Source: Arthrobacter sp. cf158
GTDB lineage: Bacteria > Actinomycetota > Actinomycetes > Actinomycetales > Micrococcaceae
Length of the DNA stretch: 64,000 nucleotides
Assembly: GCF_900106835.1 (NCBI RefSeq)
Contig: NZ_FNNR01000006.1
Coordinates: forward strand, 1 to 64,000
Reading direction: 5' to 3'
Shown here in pieces: positions 26,997-36,962 of the stretch. The notes beneath the pieces are model-generated. The model was not told the DNA's origin. It searched no databases and saw nothing but the letters and a program-made list of their open reading frames with translations. Both the position numbers and the translations under genes were made by a program. Positions within the stretch are counted from its first letter, which is position 1. Every line of letters begins with the position of its first letter.

Positions 26997-27836
26997 CTAT
27001 AGGTCTACTTCTTCCAGCGGGACGAAAGTGGCGTATTCGGCGCCGTAACTCTGCACCACCTGGAGGTACTCGGTGGGCGTGAAACCGCTGAAGCGTTTGA
27101 AGGCGCGGATCAGATGCGGTTGGTCGTAGTAATCGGCCAAATGCAGGAGTTCGCGCCCCGGCACCGCACCTTTGGGAAGCGCTGCCGCCTGATTCACTAT
27201 CCGGTTGAATCTGCACACGTCCGAGTACGCCTTGGCCGTTGTCCCGCAGTCCCGCATCATGACTCGCTCCAGAGTGGAGGAGCTGATTCCGAGCCTGGCT
27301 GCCAGCACGCTGACCTCGACGTCCTCACGTGCCAGCGTCTCAACGGCCGCCACGGTCCTGGGATCCGCACGGTAGCCGGGCCTGATCTGCTGTTGCAGGA
27401 AGGCCGTCAGGGCCGCGAAAGCTTGATCCGGCGCGGCTTCCGTAAGCTGCGAGCGCAGTTGCGTGAAACCCGGGAAGACACTTTCAGCGTCAATGACGCG
27501 GTTTTGAAGGCCCGACGGCGGCTGGCTGGTGAACGCTGCGAGGCCGTAGGGAGTCAGGCGGGCACCGATATTGAAGAGCTGGTCCGGGTTCTCGCTGATC
27601 AAATAGCTGCGTTGCAGGCCCGCGTAGAACCCGGTGGCGACTTCCGTTGCGGTGGCCTGCGCTCCATTTCCCGAAGGACTGATGAGCCGGTACGGATCCG
27701 ACAGGTTAAGAATCAGGTGCGCCTCCGGCCCGGGGAGGATCTTCTCGTAACGAGCCTGGGGCTGGGCGCGGACGAACCACAGATGGGTGACGAACGGCTG
27801 CAACCCGACCGGCGCCGGGCATTCTTGGTAGAACAC
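26997..27836 (-). CDS. AraC family transcriptional regulator
   Basis: 279 aa. The N-terminal ~160 residues form a sensor domain of the DUF6597 kind (begins YQECPAPVGLQPFVTHLWFV); the C-terminal ~100 residues have the double helix-turn-helix of AraC/XylS, with VSVLAARLGISSSTLERVMMRDCG and the family motif YYDQPHLIRAFKRFSGFTP. The effector and targets are unknown; no obvious target gene is adjacent. Confidence 0.9.
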   Translation of the reverse strand: MFYQECPAPVGLQPFVTHLWFVRAQPQARYEKILPGPEAHLILNLSDPYRLISPSGNGAQATATEVATGFYAGLQRSYLISENPDQLFNIGARLTPYGLAAFTSQPPSGLQNRVIDAESVFPGFTQLRSQLTEAAPDQAFAALTAFLQQQIRPGYRADPRTVAAVETLAREDVEVSVLAARLGISSSTLERVMMRDCGTTAKAYSDVCRFNRIVNQAAALPKGAVPGRELLHLADYYDQPHLIRAFKRFSGFTPTEYLQVVQSYGAEYATFVPLEEVDL

Positions 27837-27859
27837 AGCCCCAGTCTAGGCAGCAGCAG

Positions 27860-28705
27860 TTACAGCAGGCCGCGCAGAACCAGGGCGGCGCCGTCGTCCA
27901 GCACTGACGCGGTGACCTCGTCCGCTACGGCGAGCACCTCATCCGGGGCCTGGCCCATCGCCACGCCGCGGCCCGCCCAGGTGAGCATTTCGATGTCGTT
28001 GCGCCCATCGCCTACTGCCACGGTGTTGGCCCGGTCCGTGCCGAGCTTCTGACGCAGCGCCTCCAGGGCGCTGGCCTTGGTAACGCCTTCGGCAGCGATG
28101 TCCAGCCACGCCGTCCAACCTACCGAGTAGGTCACTCCGGAGAGCCCGATGTGCTTGATGGCCTCGTTGAATTCATCAGAGGTGTTCTCGCTGCTGAAGA
28201 CCACAACGCGGACCGCAGTGGCGTCCAACATCGTCTGGAAGTCCACACCAATGGATTCCACGCCGAAGCTGGCGTCCTGGAAGCGCTCGGTGGAGAGGAA
28301 GTTTCCTTCCTCATCCTCCAGCGCGTATTTGGCGTTGGGCAGCCGTTCGCGCAGTGCTTTGAGGGCCGGAGCGGGATCAAAAGTGGCCTTATGGATGATC
28401 TGGTACCCCGTGTCCAAGGTGGGATCCAGCCGGAGCGTTACGCCGCCGTTGCAGCACACTGCGTAGCCCCGTTCCAGACCGATCTGCTGGATGATGGGTA
28501 GCGTCGCATTCAATGATCGGCCGGTAGCGATCATGACGTCATGGCCGCTGGCGACAACTGCTTGCGCAGCGGAGCGCACGCCCGGAGACATGTGGCCATC
28601 GTGATCGACGAGCGTGCCGTCAACGTCCAAGGCAACCATGAGCTTGTTGGTGTTATTTGGCTGGTCATCGATGCCAGCAACTGGAGTATCAGTCAAGATA
28701 GTCAT
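27860..28705 (-). CDS. HAD superfamily hydrolase (Cof-type)
   Basis: 281 aa phosphatase of the haloacid dehalogenase superfamily, Cof/IIB subtype. Motif I is ALDVDGTLVD (about 24-33), motif II in MIATGRSLNA, motif IV is VAVGDGRNDIEML. The cap domain lies between motifs II and III as in sugar-phosphate phosphatases. The substrate cannot be inferred. ATG 28705 is preceded by GGAAG; it stands alone between the AraC gene and helR. Confidence 0.88.
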   Translation of the reverse strand: MTILTDTPVAGIDDQPNNTNKLMVALDVDGTLVDHDGHMSPGVRSAAQAVVASGHDVMIATGRSLNATLPIIQQIGLERGYAVCCNGGVTLRLDPTLDTGYQIIHKATFDPAPALKALRERLPNAKYALEDEEGNFLSTERFQDASFGVESIGVDFQTMLDATAVRVVVFSSENTSDEFNEAIKHIGLSGVTYSVGWTAWLDIAAEGVTKASALEALRQKLGTDRANTVAVGDGRNDIEMLTWAGRGVAMGQAPDEVLAVADEVTASVLDDGAALVLRGLL

Positions 28706-28786
28706 GCTTCCAGTACAACAGACACCGCCGACACTCAACTAGGACCGGCGCCACAGCAGCGGATTAACGCAGCGTGAACAGTCTGT

Positions 28787-30988
28787 TCAGAACCCACTCC
28801 GGAGAATGACCAGCTGGCGGGTGGCGCGGGTCATGGCCACATAACGGTCCACGGCCCCCTCCACTCCCCCGTCCGCAGCGTCCGAGCCGAAGTCTTGGGG
28901 GTCGATGAGTATCACGAGGTCGAACTCCAGGCCTTTGGACAGCTCGGGGGTGAGCCGGCTGACGCGGTCCTGGTCCGGATTCGCGGGTGTTTGCCCCCGC
29001 CGGCTGACAACACAGGCCGTCCCTTCAGCGTTCGCGGCGAGCCAGGTGTCCAGGATCGTGTGCAGTTGATGGGCGCCCCCATGGACTACGGGTATGCCGC
29101 TGCTGCGAACCGAAACAGGCACGTTGGCGTCCGGGAGTGCGGCCCTGATCGCGGGCTCGGCTTCCGCCATCACCTCTTCCGGTGTGCGGTAGTTGATGGT
29201 CAACCCAGCCAACGTCACATGGCCCAGGCCCACCCGTTCGAGGCGCTCCTCCCACGATTCCGTAAACCCATGCCGGGCCTGGGCACGGTCCCCCACCACC
29301 GTGAAGCTCCTGGAAGGACAGCGAAGGAGCAGCATCCGCCACTCCGCATCAGTCAGTTCCTGGGCTTCGTCCACCACAATGTGCGCAAACGGTCCGGCGA
29401 GCACATCCGGATCCACTGATTCCACAACGTCCCCGTCCACGAGCTTGTCCCGCATGTCCTCGCCGCGCAGCATGTACATCTCCAGGTTTTCGGAGTCGTC
29501 AGCCGCTATGAGGTCCTCCACAACACGGTCCATGAGCTCCCGTTCGGCAGCCTGCAAGGCCTGCTGTCTTCTCCTGCGCTGCGAAGCCCCGGGATCACCC
29601 AGCCGCTGCCGCGCCGCGTCCAGCAGTGGCAGGTCTGGAACCGTCCAGGCAGTTGGGTCCTTGCGCTGCAGCTTCCCGACGTCGTCGGGTTGGAGCCACG
29701 GTGCGGACAGGCGCAGATAGGCGGGCACCCGCCAGAGGTCCGCCACCAGCATTGAATAGTCCAGGAGCGGCCAGGCTTTGTTGAATCGATCCTGTAGCCC
29801 GGCGTTGTGGGTCAGCACCCGGCGCAGCAAACTCTCCGGAACATCGTGCTCGTCCAGTTTGTCCACCAGGATGGCGAGCAGGGCCTCCCAGACTTCATCG
29901 CGTGCCTCATTGTGCGGCATTCCCGGTTCCGCAGCCTCGAAAGCCTCGGCCCAGTCCTCACTGCTGAGCCGGATGTCGGCGTAGGGGGTTTCGACCTCCA
30001 CGTCCTCGGACGGCGGCTTCTCGTAGAACCTGACTGCGGATTCAATCGCCTTCACCATGTCCACTGAGGATTTGATCCGGGCCACCTCGGGATCGCTTTC
30101 GACGGCGGCCGTGGCACCTTCGGGGACGAGGTCCCTCAGCGTGCAGGTCTGTACACCCTCTTCACCCAGGCTGGGAAGTACATCGGCCACATACGCCAGA
30201 TAACCCTGGTGGGGGCCAACGAACAGGATGTCGCTCTTCCGGTGGTTGCCGCGGTGGCTGAGCCGGGGATCCGAATAGAGCAGATAAGCCGCCCGGTGCA
30301 AGGCGACCACGGTCTTACCGGTGCCCGGACCGCCGTCGACCACCAAAGCGCCACGCGATCCCGCGCGGATGATCTGGTCCTGGTCCGCCTGGATGGTCCC
30401 CAGGACGTCACGCATCCGCGGCGAGCGGCTGCTGCCCAGGCTTGCGATGAAAGCGGACTGGTCATCCAACGCAGCGTTGTTTTCCAACCCGTCGGCGGTG
30501 AACACTTCGTCCCAGTAGTCACTGATCCGGCCACGTGTCCAGCGGTAGCGGCGGCGACTCACCAAGCCCATCGGGTTGGCGTGGGTTGCCCCGAAGAAGG
30601 GCGCGGCCGCTGGTGACCGCCAGTCGATCAGGACCCGGCGTCCCCCGCTGTCAGTCAGCCCCAATCTGCCGACGTAAACCGGCTCAGGATTATCCGCGCC
30701 GACCATGCGTCCCAAGCAAAGGTCCAATCCGAAACGCCGCAGGGACCGCAGCCGCGCCGTGAGCCTGTGGATCTCCTGGTCCCGATCCAGTGCCCCCTGG
30801 CCGCGGCCACCGGGCTGTTTCCGCACGAGATCCAGACGGACAGACAAGTCCGCAATGGATTCCGAAAGGCTCGCGGCAATAGCTTCGAACTGCTGCTCGT
30901 CGCCGCCGATCAGCCGCGGATCGACCTTACGCGCGAGGTGCCCAGGCACAGCAAATGCACTGCTCTTCACGTGGCTGATTTCAGGCAT
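28787..30988 (-). CDS. helR: HelD/HelR-type RNA polymerase recycling ATPase
   Basis: A 733-aa superfamily 1 (UvrD-like) ATPase that removes stalled or rifamycin-blocked RNA polymerase from DNA; HelR members confer rifamycin tolerance. The N-terminal ~90 residues are helical with coiled-coil character. LIDWRSPAAAPFF is a family signature, Walker A is GGPGTGKT (219-226), Walker B is HIVVDEAQELTD (about 540-552), and the C-terminus has TPELSKGLEFDLVILID. GGGAG precedes ATG 30988. A rifamycin-associated element lies 60 bp upstream, which supports HelR over a generic HelD. Confidence 0.88.
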   Translation of the reverse strand: MPEISHVKSSAFAVPGHLARKVDPRLIGGDEQQFEAIAASLSESIADLSVRLDLVRKQPGGRGQGALDRDQEIHRLTARLRSLRRFGLDLCLGRMVGADNPEPVYVGRLGLTDSGGRRVLIDWRSPAAAPFFGATHANPMGLVSRRRYRWTRGRISDYWDEVFTADGLENNAALDDQSAFIASLGSSRSPRMRDVLGTIQADQDQIIRAGSRGALVVDGGPGTGKTVVALHRAAYLLYSDPRLSHRGNHRKSDILFVGPHQGYLAYVADVLPSLGEEGVQTCTLRDLVPEGATAAVESDPEVARIKSSVDMVKAIESAVRFYEKPPSEDVEVETPYADIRLSSEDWAEAFEAAEPGMPHNEARDEVWEALLAILVDKLDEHDVPESLLRRVLTHNAGLQDRFNKAWPLLDYSMLVADLWRVPAYLRLSAPWLQPDDVGKLQRKDPTAWTVPDLPLLDAARQRLGDPGASQRRRRQQALQAAERELMDRVVEDLIAADDSENLEMYMLRGEDMRDKLVDGDVVESVDPDVLAGPFAHIVVDEAQELTDAEWRMLLLRCPSRSFTVVGDRAQARHGFTESWEERLERVGLGHVTLAGLTINYRTPEEVMAEAEPAIRAALPDANVPVSVRSSGIPVVHGGAHQLHTILDTWLAANAEGTACVVSRRGQTPANPDQDRVSRLTPELSKGLEFDLVILIDPQDFGSDAADGGVEGAVDRYVAMTRATRQLVILRSGF

Positions 30989-31047
30989 TTCACGACTCCC
31001 TTTTCCGTTTGTTTGTGGGGTTCGTGGATCAATTTTTCAGCAGCAGA

Positions 31048-31067
31048 GGGGCCTTGCCGCAAGCCCC
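31048..31067 (-). promoter_or_regulatory. Rifamycin-associated element (RAE) upstream of helR
   Basis: The minus strand reads GGGGCTTGC-GG-CAAGGCCCC, which matches the RAE consensus described upstream of rifamycin-resistance genes (helR, rph, rox, arr) in actinobacteria, as I recall it. A -10-like TATAAC (31080-31075) lies just upstream in the direction of helR. The consensus and its rifamycin-responsive role are established knowledge; its activity here is inferred. Confidence 0.85.
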
Positions 31068-31163
31068 CTTGTGCGTTATAGATTGAATATGGAAGGGATT
31101 GATCTCTTCCATTTGCTGTGCACAATTCCGGCTGGCCGCGGCCCGGAACTGTAGGGTAGGCGG

Positions 31164-31964
31164 ATGTCTTCACTGATGACCGGGGCCCAGCTCTCAGCCC
31201 TTTACGATGCAGAGAATCAATGGGCCGCGGACGACGACTTTTTCCTCGCGCTGGTGAATGAGAAACCCAACAGCCGTGTGCTGGACCTGGGCTGCGGCAC
31301 GGGCCGGGTCAGCCTCGCCATTGCAGCCAAGGGCCATCGCGTTGTTGGCATCGACCCGAACACCAGCTCCCTCGCGGCCGCCCGTGGGAAACGCGGCGCT
31401 GAGAAAGTGACATGGATCGACGGCACATCGGCGCAGATCCCGGAAGAGTCTTTTGACGTCGCGATCATGACTGCGCACGTCGCTCAAGCGATAAGTGCCG
31501 ACGACGACTGGTCCCGGACACTTGCCGACGTGCACCGCGCCTTGGCACCAGGCGGTCGGCTGGCCTTCGATTCCCGCGATCCCTTGGCACGAGCATGGGA
31601 AGGCTGGACGCCGGTAAGGACGCGCCGTGGGCACACACTTCCGGATGGGTCCACCCTGGAAACGTGGATGGAGTGCGCTCCTTTGTCCGGCGGGCTGGTG
31701 ACCCTCACTGAACACCGGGTGCTCAACGGGAGTATCCAGCCGGCAGAGACGTCGGTCCTGGCGTTCCGCACAGAGGAACAGTTGCGGCACGATCTCACCA
31801 TGGCGGGCTTCGTCGCGGAACGCATCAGCGGCGGATGGTCCGGCGAGGACGTGGGGAGCGGGCAGGGCGAGCTGATCGTCGTTGCCCGCAAGCCCCACTC
31901 ACCGGAGCCAACAACGAAGAATCCCGCCCCTGCCACCATGCGCGCCGTTCAAGGGCAGGCGTAG
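31164..31964 (+). CDS. Class I SAM-dependent methyltransferase
   Basis: 266 aa. Motif I, the SAM-binding loop, is VLDLGCGTGRVSLAIA (about 39-54), followed by the acidic VVGIDPN end of strand beta 2 and ALAPGGRLAFDSRDP, a Methyltransf_11/25-type post-motif. The substrate is unknown. It is divergent from helR and shares a 175-bp region containing the RAE. The C-terminal 25 residues are Pro/Ala-rich and probably disordered. Confidence 0.85.
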   Translation: MSSLMTGAQLSALYDAENQWAADDDFFLALVNEKPNSRVLDLGCGTGRVSLAIAAKGHRVVGIDPNTSSLAAARGKRGAEKVTWIDGTSAQIPEESFDVAIMTAHVAQAISADDDWSRTLADVHRALAPGGRLAFDSRDPLARAWEGWTPVRTRRGHTLPDGSTLETWMECAPLSGGLVTLTEHRVLNGSIQPAETSVLAFRTEEQLRHDLTMAGFVAERISGGWSGEDVGSGQGELIVVARKPHSPEPTTKNPAPATMRAVQGQA

Positions 31965-31989
31965 CGGACAGGAGCGGGATCCGCGGAAG

Positions 31990-33270
31990 CTAAAGAACCG
32001 GCAGAACCTCGAGGCCGCCGAGGTACTTCTGCAGCGCCTTGGGAACGTTGACGGAACCGTCCGGGTTCTGGTGGTGCTCAAGGATGGCCACGATCCAGCG
32101 GGTGGTGGCCAAGGTGCCGTTCAGTGTGGCAACGGCACGCGTGCCCTTGGCGACGCCTTCCTCATTGATCACGCGTTCGCGGATGTTGAGGCGGCGTGCC
32201 TGGAACGTGGTGCAGTTGGACGTGGACGTCAGCTCGCGGTAAGCGTTCTGCGTGGGAACCCAGGCTTCACAGTCGAACTTGCGGGCCGCGGACATTCCCA
32301 GGTCACCGGCAGCGGTGTCGATCACGCGGTAGGGAAGCTCGCACTTGGCCAGCATCTCCTCTTCCCAGGCCAGCAGGCGCTCGTGCTCGGCAGCAGCCTC
32401 CTCAACGGTGGTGTAGATGAACATCTCCACCTTGTTGAACTGATGCACGCGGATGATGCCTCGGGTGTCCTTGCCGTGCGAACCGGCCTCGCGACGGTAG
32501 CAGGAGCTCTGGCCCGCATACCGGATGGGGCCGGCGGAGAGGTCCAGGATCTCGTCTGCGTGGTAGCCGGCCAGGGCAACCTCCGAGGTTCCCACAAGGT
32601 AAAGGTCGTCTTCAGCGAGACGGTAGATCTCGGCGTCGTGCTTTACATCAAAACCGGTGCCCTGCATGGTTTCAGGGCGCACCAAAGTGGGGGTGATCAT
32701 GGGCACGAAGCCGGCATCGATTGCCTGTTCCATGGCCATCTGCAGCAGCGCCATTTCCAAGCGGGCGCCCACGCCGCGGAGGAAGTAGAAGCGCGAGCCG
32801 GAAACCTTGGCGCCGCGTTCCATATCGATCGCGCCGATCAGTTCGCCGATTTCAAGGTGGTCCTTGGGCTCAAAGTCAGTGAACTCGCGGGGAGTACCCA
32901 CGGTCTTGACCACTACGTAATCGTCTTCGCCGCCCTCGGGGACGCCGTCCACCACGAGGTTGGGGATGACGCGGAGCAGCTCATCGCGCTTGGCTTGCGC
33001 GGCTTCGGCCTCGGCGGAAGCGGCCTTGACCGAGTTGGCCAGTTCCTTGACCTCGGCCAGGAGGGCCTGCTTTTCCTCGCCCTTGGCCTGGGCCACCTTC
33101 TTGCCGAAGGCGTTCTGCTCTGCGCGCAGGGTTTCATGCCGGATCAGGGCGGCACGGCGGGAGGAGTCGGCGGAGATGATCGCGTCCACAACGGACTCGT
33201 CGGCGCCACGGGCGCGCTGGCTGGCACGGAACTTGTCCGGATTTTCGCTGAGGTCTTTTACGTCGATCAC
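31990..33270 (-). CDS. serS: Seryl-tRNA synthetase
   Basis: Class II synthetase charging tRNA-Ser (and tRNA-Sec where present). The N-terminal ~110 residues form the long antiparallel coiled coil; the catalytic core contains [35 protein letters not shown] (motif 2) and [20 protein letters not shown] (motif 3; the Arg is conserved). GTG 33270 gives 426 aa, the usual length; an open frame continues upstream but would extend through the divergent promoter. Confidence 0.96.
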   Translation of the reverse strand: MIDVKDLSENPDKFRASQRARGADESVVDAIISADSSRRAALIRHETLRAEQNAFGKKVAQAKGEEKQALLAEVKELANSVKAASAEAEAAQAKRDELLRVIPNLVVDGVPEGGEDDYVVVKTVGTPREFTDFEPKDHLEIGELIGAIDMERGAKVSGSRFYFLRGVGARLEMALLQMAMEQAIDAGFVPMITPTLVRPETMQGTGFDVKHDAEIYRLAEDDLYLVGTSEVALAGYHADEILDLSAGPIRYAGQSSCYRREAGSHGKDTRGIIRVHQFNKVEMFIYTTVEEAAAEHERLLAWEEEMLAKCELPYRVIDTAAGDLGMSAARKFDCEAWVPTQNAYRELTSTSNCTTFQARRLNIRERVINEEGVAKGTRAVATLNGTLATTRWIVAILEHHQNPDGSVNVPKALQKYLGGLEVLPVL

Positions 33271-33381
33271 CACACAAGAGTATCGAATCGGCTGCGATTT
33301 CCCGGTGCTGCGGCGGCTAAACCTGGGCCGCGCTGCCGTGCGGCAGAACGGGGCTGTCCAGGAGGATAGTGTTGGAGCACC

Positions 33382-34443
33382 ATGAGCGACTGGATCCTGT
33401 ACGTGATTCTCGCTGGGGGCGTGGCGTTTGCCGTCTCCAGTTGGTGGGGTGTGCGCCGATTGAAAGCCCGGCACATCAGGAGCGCGGTCCGGGAGGATGC
33501 GCACAAGCCAAGTCCCGGAGACCAGCGGGTGGCGGTGATCCTCAACCCTGTGAAGAACAACGCGGACGAGGCCCGCCGCGCCATCCTTGAAGCGTGCGAT
33601 CTTGCCGGCTGGGACGCGCCAAGATTCTTCGAAACTACCGCTGACGACCCCGGCTACGGGCAGTCCCGGCAAGCTTTGGCCTACGGGGCCGACGTCGTTC
33701 TTGCCTGCGGTGGTGACGGCACAGTCCGGGTTGTGGCCGAGTCACTGGCCCACAAGAACGTGGCCATGGGCCTGATACCTCTCGGCACGGGAAACCTGTT
33801 GGCCCGCAACGTGGACCTGGACGTCACGGACCTGGCTGGCTGCATCCAGACCGCGCTGTTCGGCCATCAGCGCTTCATCGACACCGCCACCATGGGCATC
33901 GATAACGAGATCACTGGCGAGTCTGCCGAGCATACGTTCCTGGTCATCGCGGGCATGGGCCTGGACGCAGAGGTTGTTGGCGACACCAGGGATAACCTCA
34001 AGAAAAGCGTAGGCTGGCTGGCCTATACGGAAGCCGGCGTCCGCCACCTGCCCGGCCGCCGAAAACGCGTCACCATCACCATGGATGACCAGCCCGAGCA
34101 GGCCCGGAAGATCCGCAGCGTGCTGTTCGCAAATTGTGGACTGATCCCTGGCGGCATCGACTTCATTCCGCAGGCCATGATTGACGACGGCATGCTGGAC
34201 ATTGTGGTGATGAGCCCGCGCAGCGCCTTTGGCTGGCTCGCCATGTACACAAAGGTGTTGTTCAAACACAACCGGAACCTGCCCATGATGAGCTTCTACC
34301 GCTCCGGGAAGGTCACCATCCGGAGCCAGGAACCGATGGCCACACAGCTGGACGGCGACCCGTCGGGTGAGGCCACCAAGGTCACCGTGCAGGTGGAACC
34401 GGGGTCCCTGCTGGTGCGTGTGCCAAAGGCAAAGAGCCTCTAG
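33382..34443 (+). CDS. Diacylglycerol kinase family lipid kinase
   Basis: 353 aa. An N-terminal hydrophobic helix ([20 protein letters not shown]) is followed by the DAGK catalytic domain: [12 protein letters not shown], the nucleotide loop CGGDGTVR and [12 protein letters not shown]. The C-terminal beta-rich half ends with TQLDGDPSG. Members phosphorylate diacylglycerol, sphingoid bases or related lipids; the substrate here is unknown. Divergent from serS and convergent with the small hydrophilic gene. Confidence 0.88.
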   Translation: MSDWILYVILAGGVAFAVSSWWGVRRLKARHIRSAVREDAHKPSPGDQRVAVILNPVKNNADEARRAILEACDLAGWDAPRFFETTADDPGYGQSRQALAYGADVVLACGGDGTVRVVAESLAHKNVAMGLIPLGTGNLLARNVDLDVTDLAGCIQTALFGHQRFIDTATMGIDNEITGESAEHTFLVIAGMGLDAEVVGDTRDNLKKSVGWLAYTEAGVRHLPGRRKRVTITMDDQPEQARKIRSVLFANCGLIPGGIDFIPQAMIDDGMLDIVVMSPRSAFGWLAMYTKVLFKHNRNLPMMSFYRSGKVTIRSQEPMATQLDGDPSGEATKVTVQVEPGSLLVRVPKAKSL

Positions 34444-34670
34444 ACAGCGCCCTTCCCGGGTTGGGCTGCGTTCTTCTCTGCTTCTTCAGCGGCCGCCTTG
34501 GCAGCAGCCCGGGCCTCGGACTGCTCCTTGATCATGGCTTGTTCTTCTTCAAAGCGCAGGCGATCCGCACGATCAGCATCGTCGCCGTCCCAGTCATCTT
34601 TGTTGTCACTCGAGGGCTTGGGATTGACGATCATGCCCTGGCCGTCTTTGTCATCGCTGTGGACAGTCAT
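34440..34670 (-). CDS. Small charged hydrophilic protein
   Basis: 76 aa, no signal or TM helix. The first half is Asp/Lys-rich (SDDKDGQ, SSDNKDDWDGDDADRADR), the second a Glu/Ala-rich helix (EEEQAMIKEQSEARAAAKAAAEEAEK split by that order). ATG 34670 is preceded by AAGGGAACGG. Its stop overlaps that of the convergent lipid kinase gene by four bases. I recognise no family; composition suggests a disordered or coiled-coil protein. Confidence 0.6.
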   Translation of the reverse strand: MTVHSDDKDGQGMIVNPKPSSDNKDDWDGDDADRADRLRFEEEQAMIKEQSEARAAAKAAAEEAEKNAAQPGKGAV

Positions 34671-34776
34671 GACCGTTCCCTTTCGTTTGATATTCATCCA
34701 TCGTTTATGGATCAGGCAAGCATACGCACAGAAGCATCACTGCGAAAGAGGAATGATGGCGCCCTGTGGACGCCGC

Positions 34777-35709
34777 CTATGAGCCTTTGACGATCGAGTC
34801 AACCCAAGCATGCGCCGAGGCAAAAGCGGCATCCGAAGTATGCGGTGCCACCACGGCCGGTTGCTTGTCCGCGCGGGCATATGAGCCCAGGAAACGTGTT
34901 GCCGGGCTGATCCTGTGCAGTCCTGCCAGGGCGTCCGCCACCCGTGAATCGGAGGCGTGTCCATCGGCGTCGATACTGAAGAAGTAGTGCCCCAGATACT
35001 GTCCGGTGGGCCGCGATTCGATGCGGCTCAGGTTCACTCCGCGTGAGGCGAACTGGTCCAGAATTTCCATGAGGGCACCCGGGTGGTCCTCGGGCAGCGG
35101 CACCACCACAGTTGTTTTGTCCGCGCCTGTGCGCTCCGGCAGGAGTCCTGGCCGGCTCACCAGGATGAAGCGGGTGACGGCGTCCGGATTGTCGCCGATG
35201 TTCCGGGCCAGAACGTTGAGTCCGGGCTGTTCGGCGGCGATCAGCGGGGCGCAGATGGCGGCCTCGTAGTGCGCGTCGTCTGCCAGCAGGCCCATGGCCG
35301 AAGCTGCCGTGGAGGATCCTGGAACATAGTCCGCGTTCGGCAGGTGTTCGTCTACCCAGAGCCGGCATTGCGCCCAGGCGTGACCGTGCGTGGAGATCCG
35401 CTTGATGCTGGAAAGTTCGACGCCGGGCCTCGCCACGAGCACGAAGGTGATGGGAACAAGGGCCTCACGGATGATCCGAAGTTCCTGGCCCGTGGCGATC
35501 GCATCCAGCGTGGCGGTGACCCCGCCCTCAACCGAGTTCTCGATGGGGACCATGGCCGCATCAGCCTCGCCGGTCCGCACCCGCTCCAGGGCCGTGTTCA
35601 CGTTGGTACACGGAATGCGGGTGGCGTCAGCAGCCCCTGGCACCTGCATGAGGGCGGCCTCAGTAAAGGTGCCTTCAGGGCCGAGGAACGTATAGGTGAC
35701 TGCTGACAT
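34777..35709 (-). CDS. pheA: Prephenate dehydratase
   Basis: Converts prephenate to phenylpyruvate in phenylalanine synthesis; monofunctional form, 310 aa. The catalytic domain starts YTFLGPEGTFTEAAL and contains VPIENSVEGGV and the conserved TRF (AVTRFILVSRP). The C-terminal ACT domain (HPGALMEILDQFASRGVNL, RIESRPTGQYLGHYFFSID) binds phenylalanine for feedback control. ATG 35709 is chosen over a longer frame. Confidence 0.95.
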   Translation of the reverse strand: MSAVTYTFLGPEGTFTEAALMQVPGAADATRIPCTNVNTALERVRTGEADAAMVPIENSVEGGVTATLDAIATGQELRIIREALVPITFVLVARPGVELSSIKRISTHGHAWAQCRLWVDEHLPNADYVPGSSTAASAMGLLADDAHYEAAICAPLIAAEQPGLNVLARNIGDNPDAVTRFILVSRPGLLPERTGADKTTVVVPLPEDHPGALMEILDQFASRGVNLSRIESRPTGQYLGHYFFSIDADGHASDSRVADALAGLHRISPATRFLGSYARADKQPAVVAPHTSDAAFASAHAWVDSIVKGS

Positions 35710-35738
35710 CGAATATTCCTTGCTGGTTATATACGCGG

Positions 35739-36065
35739 CTAGAGAACTACTGGCTTGAGGCCGTTGTCCGACACCATCGGCTTGCCGGCCTCGAACCACA
35801 TATCCATGCCCCCAGCCACATTGACCGCCGAGTAGCCCTGGCCCACCAACCACTGGACTGCCCGGAAAGAACGGCCCCCAGTACGGCAGATGACAAAGAG
35901 GTCGTCGTCCGGGTCCAGTTCGTCCAAGCGCGCCGGCAGCTGGTCCATGGGGATGTGGCGCGCACCTTCAGCGTGCCCGGCAACCCACTCGTAGTCTTCG
36001 CGAACGTCCAAAATGCTGGCGTCAGCCGGAATATCGCCCACAGGCACGGTATCGAAGTCGCTCAT
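35739..36065 (-). CDS. Single-domain rhodanese-like protein
   Basis: 108 aa. Begins with an ILDVREDYEW motif typical of GlpE/PspE-type rhodaneses; the active-site loop is ICRTGGRS with the catalytic Cys near residue 59. Such proteins transfer sulfane sulfur in the cytoplasm; the acceptor is unknown. It lies 29 bp upstream of pheA, so the two may be co-transcribed. Confidence 0.9.
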   Translation of the reverse strand: MSDFDTVPVGDIPADASILDVREDYEWVAGHAEGARHIPMDQLPARLDELDPDDDLFVICRTGGRSFRAVQWLVGQGYSAVNVAGGMDMWFEAGKPMVSDNGLKPVVL

Positions 36066-36218
36066 GGCGGTCCTTTCCCATCGATTAAGTCCAGCATTCA
36101 GCCTAGTCCCCGCAGCTCAGCCAAGTAACGCGAATCGGCAGGTGGTTGCTTACGGAAGCCCGGACGTTAAGACTGGGACCCAAGCCATCCCCCCAAAATC
36201 TGCTGTTAGGAGTACCCC

Positions 36219-36962
36219 GTGACTACCGGGCAACCCACCATTCTGGCAACATCCGGCGGATACAAGCCGGGCGACCGCACCAGGATCGAGTTCAACCACC
36301 TGATGCATTACGCGGTGGAGCTCTCCGGAGTGACCGGCCGCGCGCCCCGCGTGACCCACATCGGCACGGCGTCCGGAGACCAGCGATGGTGGGCAGCGGA
36401 AATGGACCAGGCCGCACGCATCGCGGGGTTCGACTTCAGCCATCTCAATCTCTTCACCATGCCGAACATCGAGGACCCGGAGTCCCATCTGCTGGAGCAG
36501 GACGTGGTGTGGGTGAACGGCGGCTCGGTGGTGAACCTGCTGGCCGTTTGGCGCGCGCACGGACTGGACCGGGCCCTCCGGAAGGCATGGGAGGGCGGAG
36601 TGGTGCTGGCTGGCGTGTCCGCAGGTTCCATTTGCTGGTACCAGGGTGGAGTGACCGATTCTTTTGGCCCTGGACTTCGCCCGGTCACCGATGCACTGGG
36701 TTTCCTTCCGTACGCGAGCGGTGTGCACTACGACTCCGAGCCCCGGCGCGCTCCAGCAATCCACAAACTGGTGGCCGACGGCACTCTTGGCGAGACGCAC
36801 TGCACGGACGACGGCGTGGGGCTGGTGTACCGCGGCACTGACCTTGTGGAGGTGGTGTCTGAAGTGAAGAACAAGGCAGCCTTCCGGGTCACAGCGGGCG
36901 CCGGCGAGTCGGTGGACGCTGTGGCTGTGGAGGAACGGTTGGAGTCGCGTTTCCTTGGCTGA
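36219..36962 (+). CDS. Peptidase E-like protein (peptidase S51 family)
   Basis: 247 aa. The nucleophile elbow is GVSAGSICWYQGG (Ser near residue 130), preceded by VWVNGGSVVNLL, which matches the S51 dipeptidase E/cyanophycinase-like family. The likely substrate is an Asp-X dipeptide. GTG 36219 has AGGAG eight bases upstream. Its end overlaps the amidase start by 8 bp, so the two are coupled. Confidence 0.85.
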   Translation: MTTGQPTILATSGGYKPGDRTRIEFNHLMHYAVELSGVTGRAPRVTHIGTASGDQRWWAAEMDQAARIAGFDFSHLNLFTMPNIEDPESHLLEQDVVWVNGGSVVNLLAVWRAHGLDRALRKAWEGGVVLAGVSAGSICWYQGGVTDSFGPGLRPVTDALGFLPYASGVHYDSEPRRAPAIHKLVADGTLGETHCTDDGVGLVYRGTDLVEVVSEVKNKAAFRVTAGAGESVDAVAVEERLESRFLG

